Origin: CBDCIS01 sp965217565
GTDB lineage: Bacteria > Chloroflexota > Dehalococcoidia > Lucifugimonadales > CATOSD01
Length of the DNA stretch: 64,000 nt
Assembly: GCA_965217565.1 (NCBI GenBank)
Contig: CBDCIS010000001.1
Coordinates: 248,001-312,000, forward strand
Direction: 5' to 3'
Under the pieces are notes generated by a model, which made no database searches, was not told the origin of the DNA, and was given only the letters and a program-made list of their open reading frames with translations. Of this stretch, positions 16,602 to 25,485 are shown piece after piece; positions within the stretch are counted from its first letter, which is position 1; the number at the start of each line of letters is the position of its first letter. The position numbers were made by a program, and so were the translations under genes.

Positions 16602-16820
16602 ATGGCCAAGAAGGAAGCTATCGAAGTGGAAGGCACGGTAACGGAGGCATTGCCCAATGCCAACTTCAGGGTTGAGCTGCCGAATGAGCACAAGGTGCTG
16701 GCGTACGCTTCGGGCAAGATGCGGCGCTACTTCATTCGCATCCTGCCGGGTGACCGTGTGCTGGTAGAGCTTTCGCCCTACGACCTCTCTCGAGGCAGAA
16801 TAACCTACCGCTTCAAATAA
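16602..16820 (+). CDS. infA: Translation initiation factor IF-1
   Basis: This 72-aa protein is the full IF-1 length: one S1/OB fold that binds the ribosomal A site during initiation. Diagnostic segments are IEVEGTVTEALPNANFRVEL, VLAYASGKMRRYFIRILPGD and VLVELSPYDLSRGRITYRFK. The ATG follows GAAGGAGTCAT. It is not within a ribosomal protein operon here, since the neighbours are a zinc-ribbon gene and a convergent CapA gene. Confidence 0.97.
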   Translation: MAKKEAIEVEGTVTEALPNANFRVELPNEHKVLAYASGKMRRYFIRILPGDRVLVELSPYDLSRGRITYRFK

Positions 16821-16889
16821 GGCCCGCGTTCGGAAGTCTGACTTGATGAGCGGCCTGCCACGCTACGCCGTTGGGGTGTCGCGTGACGC

Positions 16890-18239
16890 CTACGTTGCGG
16901 GCGGCAGTTCGATGATTCCTATGCCATCCTCCAGCCTTATCCGTGTTCCATACGGCTTGCTTAACTTCCCCAACGCTTTGAGAATCCTCTCCCCAGCTTC
17001 TTCGCTTGCCAGGATAGGGCGCCCGCGATTGGAGCGAGGCGTACCGAACCCCAGCTCGATGGGGTGCAGGCGCACCTCGCCAGGGCCGTTTCGATTGAGG
17101 CGTATGACCGCCACCACGCTCTCCCAGAAGATGGCGTTCGCGGAAAAGCCGCGCGTGTCGTCATGGCTGCGGTAATCGTAGAAATCCGCGGGCGTCGCCG
17201 CGCTGTCGAGACCGGAGCTGGTGTACAGGTCGGACGGGAGACGCGACACCACCTCGTTCTGAAAGATGAAGTTGCCCAGGCTGTAGAAGATTGGCCTGTT
17301 GTTGTAAACCTCTATGCCGCGAAGAAAGTGCGGCCCATGCCCCAGGACGGCATCAACGCCCTCGTCCACGCATCCGCGAGCGAAGGCCTGGAGAAACTCG
17401 GCGGGCTTCTCCAGGGAGTCACCGGTCTCATGGCTGTGGACGCTCAGAAACACCCAATCCGCCTGCCGCCGCGCCTCTCTCACCCATCGGAATATGTCGC
17501 TAACGTCCCTCTCGCTGGGCGACGTGCGGATGGCGTACTCTTCGCCCAGCATGAAATTCTGGCCCAGCAAATGAAACTCCTCGCTGGTATCGCGCGGGCC
17601 GCCAAAGCCCATTTCGCGCCGCTGTTCCTTCTCCCTCTCCATCCCCAGTCCCTCGCTCATGCGCCGCAGTTCCTGGAAGGACTGCGAGTCAACCACGTGC
17701 CTCGTGACCGAGCCAAGCGCGCTCACGCCGGGCCGCCCCTGAAGATCGTGCCGCTGTTCGCCGGCTGGTGAGGATGGGTCGAACGTGGTCGTGCACGACA
17801 GCAGCGCGACTCGGCCCCTGGGGCTTTCGAGGTAAGTGGGCGACCTGGCCTCGCTGAGGTTGCGGCCTATTCCCGAGAAAACCAGCTCCGAGTCCTCCAC
17901 GTTCTCCAGCGTCGTCAGCAGGCCGCCCTCGCCGTAGTCATAGCAGTGGTTGTTGGCGCACGACACCATTGTTATGCCCGCCCACTTCAGATCGTCGAGC
18001 AACTCCGGGTCGGCGGCTGTCCAGATGCCGCCGGACGTGGCCGCAGGCGCGGGCTCGAAGCGGTGAACCTGCATTTCGAGGTTGGTGAACGCGGCGTCCG
18101 CGTCGTGCAGCAGGTTCACCAAGTCCATGTAGCGTTCCTCCCTGAAGGGTGATAGGGGCCTGGCGATCATACTGTCCCCAGTCGCGGCAAGAACGAACTC
18201 TCCGTCCTGGGATTCGTACATCTTTGGGCTTTCGCTCAC
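16890..18239 (-). CDS. CapA family protein (poly-gamma-glutamate-type metallophosphatase fold)
   Basis: This protein of about 449 aa has the CapA-like calcineurin-fold motifs: ATGDSMIARPLS, FTNLEM, SCANNHCYDYG, then VHSHETGDS, GHGPHFLRGIEVYNNRPIFY and SLGNFIF. These His/Asp/Asn residues form a dimetal site. CapA/PgsA members act in polymer export or as phosphatases. The GTG at 18239 is preferred because GGGAG lies 8 nt upstream; an ATG at 18221 and one at 18332 are alternatives. No signal peptide is seen. A paralogue is at 46940-48268. Confidence 0.83.
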   Translation of the reverse strand: MSESPKMYESQDGEFVLAATGDSMIARPLSPFREERYMDLVNLLHDADAAFTNLEMQVHRFEPAPAATSGGIWTAADPELLDDLKWAGITMVSCANNHCYDYGEGGLLTTLENVEDSELVFSGIGRNLSEARSPTYLESPRGRVALLSCTTTFDPSSPAGEQRHDLQGRPGVSALGSVTRHVVDSQSFQELRRMSEGLGMEREKEQRREMGFGGPRDTSEEFHLLGQNFMLGEEYAIRTSPSERDVSDIFRWVREARRQADWVFLSVHSHETGDSLEKPAEFLQAFARGCVDEGVDAVLGHGPHFLRGIEVYNNRPIFYSLGNFIFQNEVVSRLPSDLYTSSGLDSAATPADFYDYRSHDDTRGFSANAIFWESVVAVIRLNRNGPGEVRLHPIELGFGTPRSNRGRPILASEEAGERILKALGKLSKPYGTRIRLEDGIGIIELPPAT

Positions 18240-18402
18240 GTCATCGGCTCCCAATGTAATATCGGCTGTCCAAATAGTGTCCAGCCTCGGCTGGCATGAT
18301 ACCATACGTGCAGAGGCAATTGCCCGCCCCACGCCTTGCTGGAAAGCGTCGGCTGGGCTAACCTGTCAGGGGTATCCACAAGCAAAATCAGGAGGAAAGC
18401 AG

Positions 18403-20040
18403 ATGAAGGGCGCAGACGCGATCGCAGAGATATTGAAGAGGGAGGGCACGGAATTTCTGGCGTGCTTTCCCGCGCAGCCGCTCATCGAGGCCTGCGCGCA
18501 AGCCGGGATTCGGCCCTTGTTGTGCCGTCAGGAGCGCATCGGCATGGCAATCGCCGACGGCTTCAGCCGCACGAGCAGCGGTAAGCGGTTGGGGGTGTTC
18601 GCTATGCAGCAGGGCCCCGGCTCGGAAAACGCCTTCCCCGGCGCGGCTCAAGCCTACGCCGACAACGTGCCGGTGCTGCTCATCCCAGGGGGAGAACCTA
18701 CGAGCAGGTCTTTCGTCGAGCCCGGTTTCAGCGCGACCGACAACTACCGTCACGTCACGAAGTGGCTTGCCGAGATAAATCACGTGGAGCGCGTCCCGGA
18801 ACTGATGCGCCGCGCCTACCACAACCTGCGGTCTGGCAAGCCCGGCCCCGTGCTCCTGGAGGTGGCCCGCGACGTTTGGGACGAGGAATTGGGAGCCGAG
18901 CTCGACTACACGCCGGTCAAGGGCAGTAGGTCGGCCCCGGACCCGCAGGATGTGGCAGAAGTCGCGCGCGTCCTGCTAAACGCCCGCAACCTTGTCGTTC
19001 ACGCGGGACAGGGCGTGATGTACTCGGAGGCCACCGCAGAGCTGGAGCAGCTTGCGGAACTGCTGCAAGCGCCGGTGATGACCACAATGCCGGGCAAGAG
19101 CGGCTTTCCCGAGAACCACCCTCTGGCCCTGGGAGCGTCCGCGGTTTCGACCACCAAACCCATCTCACATTTCCTGCAAAAGGCCGACGTCGTCTTTGGA
19201 ATCGGGTGCAGTTTCACGCAGACCGGCTACGGCAAGGCCATTCCGCCCGGCAAGGTGATCGTCCACTCCACCAACGACTCCGGCGACGTGAACAAGGACA
19301 TCAGGGCCGACTACGCGCTCATCGGAGACTCCAAGCTCGTCCTCAGGGCATTGATAGACGAGATCGAGAGCCGGACAAATGGCGTGGGCAATCGCAACGA
19401 GCGCGGCACAGCCGCGGAGGCGCAGGCCGTCAAGAGGGAGTGGCTCGACGAGTGGATGCCGCAACTCACATCGGACGAGGAGCCTATAAACCAGTACCGC
19501 ATCATCTGGGACCTGATGCACAACGTTGACCGCGCCAACACCATCATCACACACGACGCGGGCAGCCCCAGGGACCAGCTAACGCCGTTCTGGGAGAGCG
19601 TCGCGCCGCGCACCTACATGGGCTGGGGCAAGAGTACGCAGCTTGGCTACGGGCTGGGCATCACCATGGGCGCGAAGCTTGCGGAGCCGGAAAAGCTGTG
19701 CGTCAACGTCATGGGCGACGCCGCCATCGGCATGGTGGGAATGGACATCGAGACCGCGGCCAGGAGTGGGCTGGGCATCCTCACCATTGTGTGGAACAAC
19801 GGCGCGATGGCTATCGAGCGCGCGGGAATGCCGTTCGCCATCGAGACTTACGGCTCCCACACGCTGGGCGGCAACTACGGAGACGTGGCCAAGGCGCTCG
19901 GCGGCTGGGGCGTTCGCGTCACGAAGCCGGCGGAGTTCGTGCCCGCGCTGAAAGACGCAATTGCGGTTACGAAGACCGGACAGCCCGCGCTCATAGAGTG
20001 CATCGTGAAAGAGGGCTTCGACTTCTCCCGCTATCCGTAG
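18403..20040 (+). CDS. Thiamine-diphosphate-dependent enzyme, acetolactate-synthase-like
   Basis: This 545-aa protein has the three-domain ThDP layout: an N-terminal PYR domain with catalytic Glu in LCRQERIGMAIADGFSR, a central domain, and a C-terminal PP domain with MGDAAIGMVGMDIETAAR and WNNGAMAI, the GD...NN metal/ThDP motif. The ATG at 18403 follows AGGAGGAAAGCAG. Family members decarboxylate 2-keto acids or make acetolactate; similarity to oxalyl-CoA decarboxylase or sulfoacetaldehyde acetyltransferase types is possible. There are no partner genes, so the substrate is open. Confidence 0.85.
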   Translation: MKGADAIAEILKREGTEFLACFPAQPLIEACAQAGIRPLLCRQERIGMAIADGFSRTSSGKRLGVFAMQQGPGSENAFPGAAQAYADNVPVLLIPGGEPTSRSFVEPGFSATDNYRHVTKWLAEINHVERVPELMRRAYHNLRSGKPGPVLLEVARDVWDEELGAELDYTPVKGSRSAPDPQDVAEVARVLLNARNLVVHAGQGVMYSEATAELEQLAELLQAPVMTTMPGKSGFPENHPLALGASAVSTTKPISHFLQKADVVFGIGCSFTQTGYGKAIPPGKVIVHSTNDSGDVNKDIRADYALIGDSKLVLRALIDEIESRTNGVGNRNERGTAAEAQAVKREWLDEWMPQLTSDEEPINQYRIIWDLMHNVDRANTIITHDAGSPRDQLTPFWESVAPRTYMGWGKSTQLGYGLGITMGAKLAEPEKLCVNVMGDAAIGMVGMDIETAARSGLGILTIVWNNGAMAIERAGMPFAIETYGSHTLGGNYGDVAKALGGWGVRVTKPAEFVPALKDAIAVTKTGQPALIECIVKEGFDFSRYP

Positions 20041-20059
20041 GCTCGACGGGGCCGGGCGT

Positions 20060-20722
20060 TCAATTGAACTGGCGGAATCCTTTGAGGTTCTGGCCCTCGG
20101 TTTCGCCCGATGGCGGGCGGTCTGCCACCAACTCCTCCACCCAGGGCAGCAGCTGTGACTCTGTGATTGCGCCGACCCAACGACGTTGGACTATGCCGTC
20201 GCTGCCAATGAAGAAGGTGACGGGCAGGCCGATGACTCCGTAGTCGATAGTAATCTCCCCCGCGGCATCTATGCCGTTGGGGAAGGTGATGTCGAATTCA
20301 TTCAAGTAGGCCCTGGCCTCTTCCTCGGTGTCCTGGATGTCGATGCCTATGAACAGGATTCCCTCATCTTCGAACTGCCGCCACGTCCTTTCTAGCAACG
20401 GCGACTCCTGCCGGCAGGGGGGGCACCATGATGCCCAGAAGTTGATCACCGCCGGACGACCACTGCTCCGCGCAAACTCGAGATCCTCACCGCTGAAGAG
20501 GAGGAGAGTAAACTGCGGGGCGGGCTTGCCGACCCGCGTGATGCCGCTGCGGCCCGTGACGGGCGACCTGTTTGCCAGCCCAAAGGCCAGTATCGCGACG
20601 AATCCGACGATGACCGCGCCAATGACGAACAGCCCAACCAGCCGTGGCAGCGCTGCCATCGGGCGGCCCTGAGCCTCTCCAGCGTCTTCCCGCGCCGTGT
20701 TGTGCTGATGGCCCGTGCCCAT
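20060..20722 (-). CDS. TlpA/ResA-like membrane-anchored thiol-disulfide oxidoreductase
   Basis: This 220-aa protein has one N-terminal membrane segment (about residues 29-50) and an extracytoplasmic thioredoxin fold. The redox motif WCPPC is at residues 99-103 and the cis-Pro loop is GLPVTFFIG. Such proteins reduce apocytochrome c or other exported thiols. The ATG is one base after the stop of the upstream MFS gene, indicating an operon of transporter plus oxidoreductase. Confidence 0.9.
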   Translation of the reverse strand: MGTGHQHNTAREDAGEAQGRPMAALPRLVGLFVIGAVIVGFVAILAFGLANRSPVTGRSGITRVGKPAPQFTLLLFSGEDLEFARSSGRPAVINFWASWCPPCRQESPLLERTWRQFEDEGILFIGIDIQDTEEEARAYLNEFDITFPNGIDAAGEITIDYGVIGLPVTFFIGSDGIVQRRWVGAITESQLLPWVEELVADRPPSGETEGQNLKGFRQFN

Positions 20723-20723
20723 G

Positions 20724-22091
20724 TCAGTTCGCGGTGGCCTCTCCGGTGATTAACTCGCGCTCCTCTGTTTTGGCCCCCGCTTCCGCTAGCTCCAGGGGAC
20801 GGAAAACGCGCCAGTAGATCATCGTAGAGATGAGGTAGAAGGTCGCCATGATGACAAACGGCGTGGCGAAGTCTCCCGAATCCAACAGTCTCGAACCAAC
20901 GAAAACGGCGATAGCAGAGACCGCGCCGCCCACGGCAATCTCGATGCCCGTGCCGGTGGCGCGCTCGCGCGCGTCCAACACCTCCATGTTGAATGCGTCG
21001 TCGAGGGGGCTGCTCATCCGGAAAGTCGAAACCCGCCCAACGTGCGACGCGCCAACCAGAAGTATCAGCAGCGCCCCTTCACCGAGCGCGAGCGGCAGCA
21101 GGCCCATGGCCAGTATGAACGGAAGGGCGAGAACCCGCATCAACGCGATGGCGTCAACCTTGAGCATCCGCGCGGCAACCAGCGGAACCAACAGCGTCGC
21201 CGCGGCCAGCGACAACTCACCGGCCGCGAACACGACTCCTATCTCTCCCTCGCCCGCGTGCATGTGGCCTTCGTGGAAGACGACGTTGAGCAGCGGCGCG
21301 ACGGCGGCCGTGCCCACCGCGAGAAGCGCGCTCGTCATCACGAAGTAGGTGATTCGTCGCGGGTGCTGGATGTCGGCGAACAGCCCCGCAAACCTGCTCT
21401 TCGCCCGCTCCACGCGCGCGGTCTGGGTTTCGGGCTGCTCCTCAGCTTCCAGTGAGCGCAGCATCAGCGCGGGGATGAGCGAGATGAACCAGAGCGACAA
21501 GCCGGCATAGGAGGCGTAACGGTAGGCCGCGATCTGCCCGATGTCGTCGATGAACAGCGCGGGCACGATGCCCGCAATCAGCGCGCCCGTCATGGCCGAC
21601 AGCGTGCGGAAGCTGCCCGAAACGGAAAACAGGTGCACGCGCTCCCTGGCCCTGCTGTTCTCCATCATAAACGCGGCCTCTGAGGTGTGGTGCAGATTGT
21701 TGAAGAAGGCCACGAGAGCCGGCCCGGCGAGCAGGATGAGCTCGTTCTGCGTGCTTATCATGATGAGGCCTATGACCGCGCCGATGCCATCGCCAAGTAT
21801 GAACGACGCCTTGCGGCCGATCCTGTCCGATACCAGACCGGCGGGCATCGCGGTAATCGCGCTGGCTATGAACCCGATCATCAGGCGCAGGCCGATAAAG
21901 CGAATGTCGAATCCGATGGCGAGCAGGTAGAGGTTGAACAGCACCGTGAAGGAGCCGTGAATCATGTCCATGCCAATGACGTGCAGCACATAGAGGTTCG
22001 CGTTTCGGCTGAATTCGCGGGTTCTGGCGAGGTAGTCGTTCACGAATGACCGAGCGCCGCCTGTACCGAGTAGAGATGTTCTGTTTTCCAT
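20724..22091 (-). CDS. MFS transporter
   Basis: This 455-aa protein has about 12 hydrophobic segments. The loop 2-3 motif reads GLVSDRIGRKASFILGDGIG, matching the MFS signature G-x3-D-x2-GR. A long central loop rich in Glu separates the halves. The substrate is unknown; the cotranscribed TlpA-like gene could suggest export connected with metal or redox balance. It is transcribed toward TlpA and starts downstream of the tRNA-Gly gene. Confidence 0.88.
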   Translation of the reverse strand: MENRTSLLGTGGARSFVNDYLARTREFSRNANLYVLHVIGMDMIHGSFTVLFNLYLLAIGFDIRFIGLRLMIGFIASAITAMPAGLVSDRIGRKASFILGDGIGAVIGLIMISTQNELILLAGPALVAFFNNLHHTSEAAFMMENSRARERVHLFSVSGSFRTLSAMTGALIAGIVPALFIDDIGQIAAYRYASYAGLSLWFISLIPALMLRSLEAEEQPETQTARVERAKSRFAGLFADIQHPRRITYFVMTSALLAVGTAAVAPLLNVVFHEGHMHAGEGEIGVVFAAGELSLAAATLLVPLVAARMLKVDAIALMRVLALPFILAMGLLPLALGEGALLILLVGASHVGRVSTFRMSSPLDDAFNMEVLDARERATGTGIEIAVGGAVSAIAVFVGSRLLDSGDFATPFVIMATFYLISTMIYWRVFRPLELAEAGAKTEERELITGEATAN

Positions 22092-22162
22092 AGGAAAGCC
22101 TCTTGCTGTGCTATAGGCGATGGCTTTAAGGATTGGGCTTCAGAGCGGACGGGCAGGGCTGG

Positions 22163-22233
22163 AGCGGGAGATGGGAATCGAACCCACGTGGCGTGCTTGG
22201 AAGGCACGGGCTCTACCATTGAGCTACTCCCGC
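22163..22233 (-). tRNA. tRNA-Gly (anticodon TCC)
   Basis: On the minus strand the cloverleaf has acceptor GCGGGAG/CTCCCGC, D-arm GCTCAATGGTAGAGC, anticodon loop CTTCCAA in stem GTGCC/GGCAC-like pairing, and T-loop GTTCGATTC. CCA is not encoded. Confidence 0.95.
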
Positions 22234-22630
22234 CTCTATCAAGAATAATCGCGCGCGGTTGGTTAGTCAACTATTAGCGGCGATACCCCGTCTCTCCCGC
22301 TTGCCCGGCTCCGTCTCTCCCGCGAAAGGGGGAGTCCACTATGCGGATGGGTGGATTGCCGAGCGGTGAGCCACTGCGTGGGTTCCCGCGTGCGCAGGAA
22401 TGACGGTTGGAGGCCGAGAGTCGTAACCTCGAAAAGGCCCTGGTTGCTCTCGAGGCTGGGTTCGTTTTGAAACTGTGACATTTTGTAGCTGGGCCTCAGA
22501 GGATTTGTCACACCTTGTCACCTTCAGGATTCTCTGGGCTAAGGGTTCTTTTTCAATGTTTGGCGTTGGCAAGGAGGTGTAACCTGTAGCCGATGGCTAG
22601 TGGCCCGCGCGCGCCGGATTGCCGCCATAC
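22234..22630. other. 397-bp intergenic stretch with palindromic repeat debris
   Basis: No gene is seen. It contains typical dispersed palindromic fragments such as CCCGCGAAAGGGGGAGTCC and TTCCCGCGTGCGCAGGAATG, and paired TTTGTCACACC / TTGTCACC motifs near 22507. It ends at the IS5 copy B boundary. Confidence 0.45.
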
Positions 22631-23485
22631 TAAGAAGATGTGTGAGAAGTTCAAATTAGGTTGGTGCTAAGCGTCGGAGCATGAGATGAATCATAGCTAT
22701 ATGGGTCCACGCCTCGGTTGTATCGGACAGAGCTTCGTAGTCCTTGCTCATCCGACGGCACCTGCTGAGCCACGCGAATGTTCGTTCGACCACCCATCTT
22801 CGCGGCAGCACTTGAAAACGGTGGCTGTCCCTGGGGCGCTTGACAATCTCGAGTGCCCAGCCTGTCAGGGCCCAGACCCACTCGACCAGCTTTCCAGCAT
22901 AGCCAGCATCGGCCCAGACCAACCTCATGCGGGGAAACCTCCCTATCAATTTATCGATGACCAGCTTCGCCCCATCCCTATCCTGGATATTGGCAGGATG
23001 CACCACCACCGCCAGCAGCAACCCCATGGTATCTACAATGATATGTCGCTTTCGACCGTTGACCTTCTTGCCAGCGTCATAGCCACGAGGCCCCCTTTTT
23101 CCGTAGTCTTGACCGACTGGCTGTCTATGATAGCAGCGCTAGGTGTCGGGTTCCTCCCCTCGGCCTGCCGGACCTTGACTCGGAGAGCGTCATTGGCTCG
23201 TTCCCATGTACCATCCTCTCTCCACTCCCGAAAATACCACCATACAGTACCCCAAGGCGGGAGGTCATGCGGCATGGCTCGCCACGTGCAACCGTTGCGC
23301 AGAACGTATAGAATGCCGTTGACGACTTCCCGCAGGTCTACAGTACGTGGCCTTCCCCCAGTTTTGGCTGCCGGGAGTAGCGGAGCGAGCATCTTCCACT
23401 GTTCATCAGTCAGGTCACTGGGGTATGCTTTGCGTTTCATGCCTCCATTCTAATACATATCCAAGACTTCTCACACACCCTCTTA
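22631..23485 (-). mobile_element. IS5-family element, copy B (855 bp, inverted relative to copy A)
   Basis: It has the same length and coding content as 8846-9700, in reverse orientation. The left end reads TAAGAAGATGTGTGAGAAGT, differing from the perfect TAAGAGGGTGTGTGAGAAGT at the right, so one terminal repeat has mutated and mobility may be reduced. The pair of inverted copies could support inversion of the 13 kb between them. Confidence 0.92.
22656..23440 (-). CDS. IS5-family transposase (copy B), two frames with a -1 shift
   Basis: The translation matches copy A residue for residue in both frames (23440 to 23033 and 23027 to 22656), with the same A5-G5 slip site. Catalytic Asp, Asp and Glu are kept. 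The transposase looks intact even though one terminal repeat is altered. Confidence 0.9.
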
Positions 23486-23521
23486 GCAAGACTTGATGGG
23501 AGTCATAAATAGGGGGAGAGC

Positions 23522-24601
23522 ATGAGCGGGATATGGACGAACACGGGCGCGGGGTGGGAGTTGGGTTCGCCCCAGCCGTTCCCGGACGAAGCCACTTTGC
23601 ATGATCTCATACAGGCCAACCCTCAAATGCTGCCACTGGCAGGTTCTCCTCATCTCACGGTGTTGGGTTCCGAAGTTCAGTTGGGCAACGGGTATGCCGA
23701 CATCCTGGCAGTCGAATCCTCCGGGCGTCCCGCAATCATCGAAGTCAAACTCGAACGAAATGCCGAGGCGCGCAGGGCGGTAGTATCGCAGGTTATCGCA
23801 TACGCAGCGTTCCTGCGTGGTCACACCATCGACGGTCTTGAGCAAGGGCCGCTTCGCAGGCAACTTGCGGGTGCGGGACTCGGCTCCATCTTCGAAGCGG
23901 TCGAATCCCAGTACCAAGCTGACCAGCTCGATTCAGATTCGTTCATGGCTTCACTGAGCGAACACCTGGGTTTTGGCAGTTCCAGATTGGTTCTCGTGTT
24001 GGACGAGGTGTTGACAGAGTTGGAGAGGGTTGTGGCCTACCTCGACTCGGTTACTGTGCAGGCGCTTACCATCGACCTGATAACGGTCAAGACGTATGAG
24101 GTAAACGGAGCGAAGATAGCTCTACCCCAGCGGGTCTCGCCTGATATTGGAGCCGCTATCGTGGGCGCGTCACCAGTCAGAACCGCGAGACGCGCTGCAT
24201 CCAGTGTAGATCTGTCGGACGGCCCCGATTCGTTTCGAGCGTCGATAGCGGACATCACGGGAGAGACTCGCACCGAATTCGAGCGGCTGATAGAATGGGC
24301 CGAACGTGTCGCTGAACTGCCCAACGTGCGCCTGTTCACCAATTCCGGCCAGAGACATGTCACGCTGTTACCCATACTGGCGCCGGACAACGCCGGGTTG
24401 GTTACCATATGGAACGACAATCAGACGCCTTACATGACTCTCTATCGATCGGTGTTCGAGCGACGCGCCCCCGGAACTATCGAGAGCGTTGAGCGGGCAA
24501 TAGCGCCGTACACACTCGGACAAGGAGCCACCGTTCACAATATATCCGACGAGGCCCTAGCAGCACTGACGGCAGCCTACGAAGAAGCAAGCCGGCGCTG
24601 A
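23522..24601 (+). CDS. PD-(D/E)XK nuclease-like protein
   Basis: This 359-aa protein carries a restriction-endonuclease-type core: YADILAVESSGRPAIIEVKL supplies the D...ExK triad, followed by a helix RRAVVSQVIAYAAFL typical of NucS/DUF91-like nucleases. The C-terminal half (DITGETRTEFERLIEWAERV and beyond) is a separate domain of unknown role. The gene begins directly after IS5 copy B, with AGGGGGAGAGC before the ATG. It faces an OLD-like ATPase/TOPRIM locus, suggesting a defence or repair setting; this is inference. Confidence 0.75.
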   Translation: MSGIWTNTGAGWELGSPQPFPDEATLHDLIQANPQMLPLAGSPHLTVLGSEVQLGNGYADILAVESSGRPAIIEVKLERNAEARRAVVSQVIAYAAFLRGHTIDGLEQGPLRRQLAGAGLGSIFEAVESQYQADQLDSDSFMASLSEHLGFGSSRLVLVLDEVLTELERVVAYLDSVTVQALTIDLITVKTYEVNGAKIALPQRVSPDIGAAIVGASPVRTARRAASSVDLSDGPDSFRASIADITGETRTEFERLIEWAERVAELPNVRLFTNSGQRHVTLLPILAPDNAGLVTIWNDNQTPYMTLYRSVFERRAPGTIESVERAIAPYTLGQGATVHNISDEALAALTAAYEEASRR

Positions 24602-24607
24602 TTGGTT

Positions 24608-24682
24608 TGGCGGACCTGATTGGACGGTAGGCAGTACCATCTTCGAGAGGTGGTTGGGGGCTCTGTGAGCCTACCGAGACCC
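24608..24682 (+). repeat. Dispersed ~70-bp degenerate repeat, copy 3
   Basis: The copy begins TGGCGGACCTGATTGGACGG and includes ACCATCTTCGAG and TGAGCCTACCGAGACC. It aligns with 7413-7482 (minus strand). It lies immediately after the nuclease stop codon. Confidence 0.6.
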
Positions 24683-24720
24683 TCGGCTCAGGTAACCTAG
24701 CACGCCTTGGATCTCGAACG

Positions 24721-25485
24721 CTAAAGGTAAGGGATCCCAGTCAAGTCAAGGACCGACTCGAGTTCCTGCCTTACCCTCATTTCCGGCATAATCAACTTAG
24801 CGAGCACATCTGCCGAAAACTGGGAGACGTTTTCTCCCAGCCCTTCGGTGTTCCCCAGAACGTTCTTCGCAACCTCAAACACTACACCCAGGGCTCCTTT
24901 CGCGGACCCGTCTGGATGGGTCGCTTCATCACGAGCTGCCTTTAGTTCATCGACTGCGTTCTCCACGCTAGTGCCGCGATCACTCACAAGTGCTGCCAGC
25001 ACCTCATCGTCTAGAAGGTACGATTCCAAGGAGTGGCGATCGAGCACTCTCAAGATTGGGTCACTTGTGAGAAGGCGGGTACGATTCTCTGGAGTAAGGT
25101 GGTCTCGGTCGCGTAGTTTCAGAACAGCCGCCCCAGGTGCGATCACCGAAGCTATCGCAGCCGCCCGATCGAGCTCACCCTTGCCCCCGCTGGACTTGAA
25201 CTCCACTCGTGAGTGTAGATCACGGAAGATCTGCCGGTATATTCGTTCGTCCCACACAGGGACTCGGTCGCTGACTTGACTCCCCTCGCAAATCACCAGA
25301 ACCTCGGGAGCTATAAGCCTAGCCAGATCGTCCAGCGCAACTGACATCGCCTCGCGCAGAAGTTGGCTTGAAGGCTTGGACGGCTCAAGGCGAACATCTG
25401 GGGCGGGCCCCTCAACCTGTCCGAAGTCCAAGAAGGCAACCCGGCCGGGGGCGTCGGCGGCGATGTCGAAAGCTCTACGGATCAT
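24721..25485 (-). CDS. TOPRIM-like C-terminal half of an OLD-family protein (split gene)
   Basis: This 254-aa frame has TOPRIM-type acidic motifs: Glu in EVLVICEGSQVSD and Asp-x-Asp in LKLRDRDHLTPENR. Other landmarks are EFKSSGGKGELDRAAAIASV and LDRHSLESYLLDDEV. In OLD-type nucleases an ABC ATPase is followed by such a domain in one chain. Its Met lies inside what would be the ATPase H-loop region: bases just upstream encode WIATHSVG in this frame. The ATGA overlap with the ATPase gene could allow coupled translation, but a frameshift splitting one gene is likelier. Confidence 0.75.
   Translation of the reverse strand: MIRRAFDIAADAPGRVAFLDFGQVEGPAPDVRLEPSKPSSQLLREAMSVALDDLARLIAPEVLVICEGSQVSDRVPVWDERIYRQIFRDLHSRVEFKSSGGKGELDRAAAIASVIAPGAAVLKLRDRDHLTPENRTRLLTSDPILRVLDRHSLESYLLDDEVLAALVSDRGTSVENAVDELKAARDEATHPDGSAKGALGVVFEVAKNVLGNTEGLGENVSQFSADVLAKLIMPEMRVRQELESVLDLTGIPYL

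Noticed and set aside
22686..23453. 255-codon frame inside IS5 copy B (and its twin at 8878-9645)
   Set aside because: It is antisense to the transposase; its conservation between copies only reflects identity of the copies.
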